Positions 1 to 9,400 of a stretch of 64,000 bases of DNA are shown one piece after another. Location: assembly GCF_007197735.1 (NCBI RefSeq), contig NZ_CP041637.1:3870787-3934786 (forward strand), written 5' to 3'. The number at the start of each line of letters is the position of its first letter. Within the stretch, counting starts at the first letter, position 1. The translations under genes and the position numbers were made by a program. The DNA comes from Formosa sediminum (lineage in GTDB: Bacteria > Bacteroidota > Bacteroidia > Flavobacteriales > Flavobacteriaceae). Under the pieces are notes generated by a model. That model was not told the origin of the DNA, did no database searches, and worked only from the letters and a program-made list of their open reading frames with translations.

Positions 1-94
1 TTGGTTTTCCTTCTTCTTCAATAATATTAGCAATTAATAATCTTACGGCATTAGATCCTATATCGATTGCTGCATATTTTTTTATTGTAAGCAT
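1..94 (-). CDS. ppx: Ppx/GppA family exopolyphosphatase, N-terminal fragment (runs off window)
   Basis: Only the first 31 codons lie in the window; the gene continues beyond base 1. The translated start reads MLTIKKYAAIDIGSNAVRLL, which carries the phosphate-binding DIGSN motif near the N-terminus that is typical of the Ppx/GppA branch of the ASKHA fold. These enzymes remove terminal phosphate from polyphosphate or hydrolyse pppGpp. The ATG is one base beyond the stop codon of the upstream polyphosphate kinase gene, so the two are surely co-transcribed. Synthesis and degradation of polyphosphate are therefore encoded together. Ppx and GppA cannot be told apart from this fragment; the neighbour argues for Ppx. 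Confidence 0.85.
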   Translation of the reverse strand, partial: MLTIKKYAAIDIGSNAVRLLIANIIEEEGKP

Positions 95-95
95 A

Positions 96-2159
96 TTAAT
101 TTTTTAACTTATTTAGATAGTATTCGTAGGTTGCAAATTGCGATCTAACTTTTGTTTTTTTGTTTTTTTTATGTTCGTTATTTTGAGCTAAGTTTAAAAT
201 TCTTGCTTTAACATTATCACTCCAACAAATATTAAAAGTATCTAACAGTTCTTGTTTAATTTCTTCATCATAAATTGGGCAAGTTACTTCTACTCTATTT
301 TCAATATTTCTTGTCATCCAATCTGCCGAAGAAATAAAAATTTTAGGATTTCCGCCATTACCAAAGACGTAAAGTCTAGTATGTTCTAAAAACTTATCGA
401 CTATACTTATTACTTCAATATTTTCACTCATACCTTCAATCCCAGGTACCAAACAACACAGTCCTCTAACTATCATCTGTATTTTTACTCCAGCTCTACT
501 TGCTTCATATAATTTATCTACCATTTTATAGCTAGATATACTATTCATCTTTAGTTTTATACTTGCAGGTTTACCTAGTTTAACATTAACAATTTCTGCA
601 TCTATTAATTTAAATAATGCTTTTTGTGTATAATGTGGGGAGGTAATGATATGTTTATATCTGAATATTAAATAATTTGTTTCAAAAAAACTAAAAACTT
701 TGTTAATATCTTTAAGAATTTTTTGATTGGCTGTAAATAATGTATAGTCTGTATATATTTTAGCTGTAGATTCGTTAAAATTCCCCGTACTTATAATACC
801 GTAACGTTTTATTTTTTTATTTTCTTCGCGTTCAATCACACACATTTTACTGTGAACTTTTAGTCCTTGAACGCCAAAAATTAAATTTATTCCTTCAATT
901 TCCATTTGTTCTGCGTAAGCAATATTTGCTTGCTCATCAAAACGTGCTTGCAACTCTATTGAAACGGTTACGCGTTTACCATTTTTAGCAGCATTAATTA
1001 ATGAACTTGCAATATCCGAAATTTGAGCCAGTCTATAAATAGTTATTTTAATGGTTTTAACCTGCGGATCTAATGCCGCTTCCCTTAAAAATTTAACAAC
1101 ATAAGAGAATGTATGATAAGGAGCATAAAGCAAATAATCCTTTTTAGCAATTAGCGGAAATATACTTTGTTCTAAACTTAATCCTTTTACAGGTAAAGGT
1201 TCAATTTTATCGTAAAGTAAATCGGTACGACCTAAACTTGGAAACCCCATATAATCACGTCGGTTATGATAACGTCCACCAGGAATTATACTATCTGATG
1301 GTTCTATATTCATTTTTTTCAACAAATAATCTAGGGTCTCTTTTTCTATCTGTTTATCGTATACAAATCTTACTGGTTCACCTATTTGTCTGTGTTTGAC
1401 ACTATCTGATAGTTTATCTATAAAACTTTTACTTAAATCGCTTTCAAAATCCAATTCACCATCCCGTGTAATTTTAATCATATGAGCCGAAATGGATTTA
1501 TAATCGAAAATATTAAAAATATCATCCAAACAATAACGCAACAAGTCGTCTAACATAATAATGTAGTCTTTATTGTCTTCTCTTGGAAGCACAACAAAAC
1601 GATCCATGTTTTTAGAAATTTCAATTAATGCATATTGGTGTTCACCCGTATTCATATGCATATTAACGGCAAGATAAGCAGCACTATCTTTTAATAGCGG
1701 GAGTTTTACTAAATCATTCAAAATAATAGTCACTAAAGCAGGACTAATTTTCTGTATAAAATACTGTTTTATAAATTGGTGTTGAGAAGGAGATATTTGA
1801 TTTTCATTAATAATAAAAATATTTTCTTTTTTTAAATTATTATGAATATTATTAAGTATTTCTAAACTTTCTGCTTGTTGCTCTATTACAATTTTTGTAA
1901 TAATTTCTAGAAGTTCACCTGCTTTAATACCTCCCAATTCACTTTTACCTGCTTTACCTGCTTGATCAATACGCTTTACTGTGGCATAACGTACTTTAAA
2001 GAATTCGTCTAAATTATTTGAAAATATACCTAAAAAACGTAAACGCTCGATTAGGGGTACGTTTTTATCTTCAGCTTCTTGAAGCACTCTTGCGTTAAAC
2101 TGAAGCCAACTAATTTCTCTATTAATATATATGTTATTAGCTCTTTCGATTTTAATCAT
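96..2159 (-). CDS. ppk1: Polyphosphate kinase 1
   Basis: This 687-aa protein reversibly transfers the gamma phosphate of ATP to a growing polyphosphate chain. It has the complete PPK1 layout: an N-terminal helical domain beginning with REISWLQFNARVLQEA, a head domain, and two phospholipase-D-like C-terminal domains. The histidine in KVHSKMCVIE is residue 436 and that in FLEHTRLYVFGNGG is residue 593; these match the positions of the phospho-histidine (435) and the second essential histidine (592) of the E. coli enzyme. Length is normal for the family. It sits between sixA (91 bp upstream) and ppx (1 bp downstream) in one minus-strand operon. The assignment is firm. Confidence 0.97.
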   Translation of the reverse strand: MIKIERANNIYINREISWLQFNARVLQEAEDKNVPLIERLRFLGIFSNNLDEFFKVRYATVKRIDQAGKAGKSELGGIKAGELLEIITKIVIEQQAESLEILNNIHNNLKKENIFIINENQISPSQHQFIKQYFIQKISPALVTIILNDLVKLPLLKDSAAYLAVNMHMNTGEHQYALIEISKNMDRFVVLPREDNKDYIIMLDDLLRYCLDDIFNIFDYKSISAHMIKITRDGELDFESDLSKSFIDKLSDSVKHRQIGEPVRFVYDKQIEKETLDYLLKKMNIEPSDSIIPGGRYHNRRDYMGFPSLGRTDLLYDKIEPLPVKGLSLEQSIFPLIAKKDYLLYAPYHTFSYVVKFLREAALDPQVKTIKITIYRLAQISDIASSLINAAKNGKRVTVSIELQARFDEQANIAYAEQMEIEGINLIFGVQGLKVHSKMCVIEREENKKIKRYGIISTGNFNESTAKIYTDYTLFTANQKILKDINKVFSFFETNYLIFRYKHIITSPHYTQKALFKLIDAEIVNVKLGKPASIKLKMNSISSYKMVDKLYEASRAGVKIQMIVRGLCCLVPGIEGMSENIEVISIVDKFLEHTRLYVFGNGGNPKIFISSADWMTRNIENRVEVTCPIYDEEIKQELLDTFNICWSDNVKARILNLAQNNEHKKNKKTKVRSQFATYEYYLNKLKN

Positions 2160-2250
2160 TAAAGTACATTTTTATTTAGTTCATTCTTACAAAGATATTG
2201 TATTTACATTTTAAACTTGTTTACAATATGTTATTATGTTATAAATTAAA

Positions 2251-2754
2251 TTATTTTAACGCCTTAGGAAATAACTTTAATTTTAAGTGTCCCGGAGCTA
2301 AATCACACCACCTATCAATATTAAATTCTAAAACTACCAAACCGCTAGTTGGAACATTATCTACGAATTTATCTCCATAACTATTTACAAAATTGGTAAA
2401 GGCATTATTATGTCCAAATAAAAAAACTGTATCCATATTATCAGACAAATTTTTAATAAATAACACAAGTTTTTCTCCATTAAAATCATAAAGATCTTTA
2501 ACAACCTCTATATTAACACTTGACTTATCAACAAAGTTATCAACAAAGTTATTAACAAAAATAACACACGTATCTAATGCCCGTTTTGCAGGACTTGTAA
2601 ACACATTTTTTAGAGTAATTTTTGTTTTACTCTTAAAATGATCGCTAACTTTGATTGTATTAGAAGAACCTACTGGTTTTAAGGGCCTAAACATATCATC
2701 TACATCCTGTTTCCAAGATGATTTTCCATGCCTAACTAATATTATTGTTTTCAT
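2251..2754 (-). CDS. sixA: SixA-type phosphohistidine phosphatase
   Basis: A 167-aa histidine-phosphatase-superfamily protein. The catalytic RHG motif is at residues 8-10 (LVRHGKSSW), a conserved arginine lies in SPAKRALDT near residue 58, and the second catalytic histidine is residue 115 in FGHNN. Short single-domain members of this branch are annotated SixA and remove phosphate from phosphohistidine; the true substrate here is unknown. It is the first gene of the run with ppk1 and ppx, and PPK1 itself works through a phosphohistidine, so a functional link is possible but only inferred. Residues 67-77 (VNNFVDNFVDK) come from a 12-bp DNA repeat and interrupt the middle of the protein. Confidence 0.85.
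   Translation of the reverse strand: MKTIILVRHGKSSWKQDVDDMFRPLKPVGSSNTIKVSDHFKSKTKITLKNVFTSPAKRALDTCVIFVNNFVDNFVDKSSVNIEVVKDLYDFNGEKLVLFIKNLSDNMDTVFLFGHNNAFTNFVNSYGDKFVDNVPTSGLVVLEFNIDRWCDLAPGHLKLKLFPKALK
2525..2560. repeat. 12-bp tandem repeat, about 3 copies, inside sixA
   Basis: Two exact copies of ttatcaacaaag (2525-2536 and 2537-2548) are followed by a third copy with two substitutions (2549-2560). The unit is a multiple of three, so copy changes would add or remove four residues (on the coding strand FVDN/FVDK type units) without breaking the sixA frame. It lies in the poorly conserved middle of the phosphatase, away from both catalytic histidines. Confidence 0.9.
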
Positions 2755-3468
2755 ATATTATTTTTTTAATTGGGGTTAAATAATTAGAATTGACACCTTT
2801 TAAATTAAACTAATTAACAATTTATAACTAATTTTGAGATTAAAATAAATTTACTTTGTTAACAATTATTATAAAACTTAATCGTTAAAACGCATTTAAA
2901 TCTGTTTAAAAACATTCAACAAACACTTAATCGAAAAAAAGATCTATTTTAACATTATTTTTTGTTTTTCTAACTCTATGTGTCGTTTTTTGTAAGTAAT
3001 AAGTATATAAAGAATATGATCCCAAATCTAATTTCAACACCTAAAGCCATTTGTTTTGCTAGTCAAAATATTTCTAAAAACTTTACGTGCATTAAGTAGA
3101 TTTTACTTCTAAACCAAAAGTAAGGTCTAAATTGCTGTTGAAAAATATTTAGAATCAGTTCTTAAAAAATATATTAAAGCAAATCAATAAATTGTATATG
3201 ATAAAAATTTACGCCTCAATATCACTTTTGTATTTTTCTTTTTATTATTTAAAACACAAATTTTTGCCTGACAAAAACTCTCATACTATACATTTTAGAA
3301 GTATGAAGTTAACAAAAAATTTAGTGCCCAACATACAAACATCACCTATTTAACTCACTTACAATACGTAAGCACACTAGTCATTATATAGAACCAGAAA
3401 TAACTAAATATTTACAAAGTTGTTAACCCATCACAGGCAGTATTAGGATAACTTAATCGATTCATGAA
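2755..3468. other. 714-bp AT-rich gene-free leader upstream of the giant adhesin
   Basis: The stretch between the divergent sixA and adhesin genes is very AT-rich and contains no ORF with a recognisable product on either strand, no tRNA and no strong hairpin terminator. It must carry the promoters of both flanking operons, but no good TANNTTTG box with a -33 TTG could be placed. It is long for this compact genome, which would fit a regulated promoter or long 5' untranslated region for the adhesin operon. That regulatory reading is inference. Confidence 0.6.
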
Positions 3469-6400
3469 ATGAAAAAATTTTACGCTACGAAATTTAAAAG
3501 TTATAAAAACATTAAACAGTATTCGCTGTTAGCATTAATGCTAATGGCTTTCAGTTTTTATAGCTATGGCCAAGTCATTAAACCATTTACACCAAGAGAA
3601 AACTCAACTGGTCAGTCTTTATATACCGTAAAAGGTGATTTTACAATTATAGGGAATAAAAATCTTACAACATTAGATCCTAATTTATCTAATGGCGAAA
3701 TGATTTATGTAGATGTCGATGGAGACAATACAACTCTTAACTCCTCTTCAGCTACTTTACAATTAAAAGATGATAACGGTGCAATTACAGATTGCTCTGA
3801 TATTGTTTATGCAGGCTTATATTGGATTGGTCGTCCTGGTCCAGACGATGAGTTTACCGCTACCAATGGTACAATTACTAAAACTTTAAACAAAAGGCAG
3901 GTTTCTATAAGCGGTCCATCTAGTTCGTCTTATACAACAATTACAGCTGCTAGTGATGACATATACTATCCATCAGATATTTATTCTGATATGTTTATTG
4001 CATATTCTGATGTGACAGATTATGTTAAACAAAACGGACCTGGAAATTATGATGTAGCAGACATTGCTCTATTAGAAGGTGTTGGTGGTAGTATTGGATA
4101 CTTTGGAGGTTGGAGTATGGTTGTTATCTACGAAAACTCTACTATGAAGTCTCGTAATATTAGTACATATGACGGATATGCGTTTAGACGTTCTATAAAC
4201 GATGCAGGGTTTTATGGATCAGACTTTTTAAATTTAGATGTATCTAATCTAACTCCCGACAACTCTAATGAAGTAGCTGCACAAATAGGTGTTATGGCTG
4301 CAGAAGAAGATCTTACATTGGCGTTTGATAGTTTTATACTGAATGGTACTTATTTAAGTCATTCTGGAAATTCGGAAACTAATTTTTTTAATTCGTCTAT
4401 TACTGTAGGAGGCTCTCCTAGAAATCCAAATTTTGCAGATAACAATGGATTGGGATTAAGTAAATTTGATATCCCAACAGGAGTTATTGCACCTAATCAA
4501 TCTACTTTAAATTTTGAATATACTTCCATTCAAGACAAGTACATAATATATAATTTAACATTCTCTGTAGAAGCACCTGCACCAGACATTGAGGCAGAAG
4601 TATCTATTACCGACATTAATGGGGTCACAAACACTTCTGAAACAACAACTGTAGAACCTGGTCAAGAAATTACTTATAAAGTAGATATAAAAAACTTTGG
4701 AACCGAGGCAGCAACAAATAGCATCCTTTCTATCCCGGTACCATTCAATACAACTTATAAAGATTTAAGCATTTCGTCAACTGCGTATGCGCCTTTTACA
4801 TCTTCAAATGCACCTATCTATAATGCAACCACGAACACTATAGATTGGGATTTAGGGGATTTACCTGAAGCAACTAGAACAGATGATTTATTAGCATCTT
4901 TTACATTTAAAGTTACAGCAACAGACGACTGTAATGTGTTAGTTGTTGCCTGCGCACAATCTATTGCTTTAAATGGTACCATAACAGGATCTGGAGTTAC
5001 ATCTTCATATTTCTCAAAAAATTTAATTACGGGATACGATACTACTGTTGGTTGTATAGGCACACCTATAGATGCACCATTATTAACTTCAATCGTAAAC
5101 ACCAATTGTGCAAATACTCCAATTGTACAAACTTTTGAATATTGTGAATCTACAATACCTTTTACAGATATTAGTTCAGCTTATCCTATTGGAACTAAAT
5201 TCTATGATCAATACCCTGTAAGTTCAAGTACTACAGAGTTTACAAGCACAAACACATTCCCTGGTACTTCAGGAGTAAGTACTTATTATGCTATACCAGC
5301 AAATACAGAAGATTGTTATTTTGAATTTACGATTAATGTAGACGCAATAACATCAATACCTACAGTAGATTCAGAACCAATAGAATATTGTTTAAATGAA
5401 ACTGCTACGGCTTTAACGGCTACTCCAACAAACTCTGATTACATTCTTTATTATTATGAGAATAACGATCCAAATACAATAGGACAAACAAACTTAACAC
5501 CAGACACAAGTGTAGCTGGTACATTTACATACTACGTAGCAGAAGGTACTACTGATGGTTGTTTAAGTGAAAATAAAGCTGAAATAACAATTATTGTTCA
5601 TGATGTTTTAGACATTACATCTGATATAGTTGATGCCACTTGTACACCTGGGGGTGATGGTTCTATAGATATAACTGTAACTGGTGGCTCTGGAAACTAC
5701 TCTTATGCATGGAGTACTGGAGCAACTACTGAAGATATTACAGGACTTACAAACGGATCTTATACTGTAACTATCACCGATGAAACTACAGGATGTGATA
5801 CAGCAACTAGTTTTAATGTCGAAGAAGACCTAACTATAGTTCCTATTATAACTGCACCTGAAAACTATGAATTAGAAGGTTGTAGTGAATCAAGCATTAC
5901 AGATCTGGCGTTTAGCGCAACACCGGTATCAATTTCATTAGATCAATTACAAAATGCAATGGGAGGAAATGGTACTGCATCAGGGTTTAGCTCATTAACA
6001 TACTCAGATGTTGTAGAGGCTAGTACATGCCCAGTTGTTGTAACCAGAACTTTCACTGCAACTAACGATTGTAACAACAGTGTTACTGCAACTCAAACTA
6101 TTACTATAATAGATACAACAGCACCAGTAGTGCCAACTGCAAATATACCTGCAGATGTAACTATTGAATGTTCAGATCCATTACCTGCAATGATAGATTT
6201 AATAGCAATAGATGAATGTGATGGAAACATAGTTGCTTCAGGAGTTGATACAACAGACGATACTGATCCTTGTAATGTTATTGTAACCCGTACTTGGACA
6301 TTTTCAGACAACTGTGGTAACGAAGATTCTGTCTCGCAAACTATAACCATTGTAGATACAACCGGACCAGAAATAAACGCTTCTAATTTATTACCTATTA

Positions 6401-9400
6401 CAGTTTATTGTAATGGTGAAGAAAAAAATGACACATTCCAAGCTTGGTTAGATATTAATGGTGGTGCAACAGCAACAGATAACTGTACTACATCTGACGA
6501 TATTGTTTGGACAAATGATTATGTTGAAACAGACATTTCTCCTTGTGGAACAGATTCGCAAACAATCACATTTACAGCAACTGATGCTTGTGGAAATACA
6601 TCAACTGTTACTAGTGAATATACATTCGCAGACGAAACTGGACCAGTTATTATTAATGAAGCGATAGATCTTACTTTAGAATGTGGTGACCAAACTGGTT
6701 TAGAAAATTGGTTATCAACAAACGGGGGAGCTACTGCTATAGATGAGTGTTCTGAAATCACCAGCTGGTCTAACGATTTTACTGCCATCTCAGACGAATG
6801 TGGTAATACAGGATCTGCAACTGTAACATTTACAGTTACCGATACTTGTGGTAACCCAACAACAACAACAGCAACAGTAACTATAGTAGATACAACAGCT
6901 CCAGAAGCACCAAGTGCACCAGCTGATATTACAGTAGAGTGTATTGAGGATGTTCCTACAGCCACTACATTAAGTACTATCGATGAATGTTCTGGAGAAA
7001 TTATTGCTACAGCAGTTGATACTACAAATAGTAATGATAATTGTGATATTGTGATTACTAGAACTTGGACTTTTACAGACGATTGTGGAAATTCTAATGC
7101 TGTATCTCAGATCATAACAGTAAAAGATGAAACTGCTCCTGTAGTGCCTAACGCACCCGAAGATATTACCATAGAATGTTTAACAGACCTACCTGCTCTA
7201 ATAGATTTAACTGCGACAGATAATTGTACTGGAGATATAATTGCTAGCGGAGTAGATACTATTAATGATACAGATCCTTGTAATATTATTGTAACTCGTA
7301 CTTGGACGTTTACAGATAATTGTGGCAATACGGATGCCGTAACACAAATCATAACAGTAAAAGATGAAACTGCTCCTGTACTACCTAATACTCCTGCAGA
7401 TATTTCAGTTTCATGTATTTCAGATATCCCTGCACCTACAGAATTAAGTGCTATCGATAATTGTGGTGGTACAATAACTGCTATGAGTGTAGATTCTGAA
7501 TTACCTTTAGATAGTTGTAATACAATTATAACTCGTACTTGGACATTTGCTGATGCATGTGGAAATACTAGTACCACATCTCAAACAATAACTGTAAACG
7601 ATGATATTGCACCAACAATTACAGTTGAACCTATAGATATAGTAGATCCTTGTACAGGAAACGAAAGAAGTGCAACTATCGATGCTTGGTTAGCTATAAA
7701 CGGTGGAGCTAGAGCTACAGATAATTGCTCTACAGTAACTTGGACAAACGATTATCAAGAAGATTCAGTAACATGTAACGGTCCTACTAAAGTTATCTTT
7801 ACAGCTACAGATGAATGTGGTAACTCAACATCTGTAAGTGCAACATATACTATAGAAGATTTCAGTGGACCTAACATTACAACTGAAGCTCAAGACATCT
7901 CTATAGAGTGTGGAGATATTAATAGTCCTGAATTACTAAATTGGTTAAGCAATAACGGTGGTGCAATAGCACAAGATATCTGTTCTGAAACTAGCTGGAG
8001 TAACGATTTCGATGCAAACACATTTATTGGAGGAAATACAGTTGTTACCTTTACTGCTTCAGATCAATGTGGAAATATAAACACAACAACTGCTAATATT
8101 ATATTTACTGATAGTGTCGCTCCTATAGCTCCTGAAGCTCCTGCTGACATTACTGTTGAATGTACTGATATCCCTGAAATGATAGACTTAACGGCAACAG
8201 ATAATTGTGAAGGAACAATTACTGCTACCGGAGTAGATACTATTAATGACACAGATCCATGTAACATTTTAATCACACGTACTTGGACATTCACAGATGC
8301 TAGTGGTAATTCTGCTTCTACATCACAAACTATAACAGTTATAGATACAACAGCTCCAATTGTACCAACAGTACCTGCAGATGTTACAGTAGAATGTTCA
8401 GATGAATTACCAGTTATGGTTAATTTAACTGCTACAGATAGTTGTGCAGGAGAAATAACTGCTTCTCCAATTGAAACTATAGATAACACCAATACTTGTG
8501 AAATTATTATTACTCGTACATGGACGTTCGAGGATAATTGTGGAAATGTAAGTGAAGCAAGTCAAACCATTACTGTAGTAGATAGTACAGCACCTGTTAT
8601 TACAAATGAAGCGGTTGATATTATAAGCCAATGTGATGGATTAGAAAGAACAGCAACAATTGATGCTTGGATAGCAATAAATGGTGGTGCTAGAGCAGTA
8701 GATAATTGTTCTGAAATTACATGGACTAATAACTACGATCCAACAATTGAAACGTGTTCTGGACCAATTGAAGTAACATTTACAGCAACTGATTCTTGCG
8801 GAAATTCAACTTCTACTTCAGCTACATATCTTGTAGATGATCAAACAGGACCAACAATAGATACTGAACCTCAAGATTTAGTACTTGAATGTGCATCTGA
8901 TACTGATGCAATCCAAAATTGGTTAACTACAAATGGTGGTGCTATTGCATTCGATTATTGTTCTGACACAATTACTTGGACTAATGATTTTGATACATCT
9001 TCAATTAATAATGATGTTTGTGGAGAAGATAACGCTGTAACAGTAACATTTACTATTGTAGACAACTGTGGAAATGAAACACAAACTACAGCAACAATTA
9101 CCATTATAGATGAGACTGCACCTGTAGCTCCTAATAATGTCCCTGCAGATGTAACAGTAGCATGCTATAATGATATTCCTGAAATGACTTCGCTTACAGC
9201 AACAGATGAATGTGCTGGAGATATCACGGTTACTGGTGTAGATACTGAAAATGATACAGATCCTACAAATATAATTATCACACGTACTTGGACATTTAGT
9301 GATGCTTGTGGTAATACAACTGAAGTATCACAAACTATATCTGTTAAAGATGAAATAGCTCCTGTAGTAGACTCAACTTTACCAACAGATTTAGCCGTAG

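Noticed and set aside
2198..2380. Plus-strand ORF of 60 codons over the end of sixA
   Set aside because: It lies inside the sixA coding region on the opposite strand and has no recognisable protein character.
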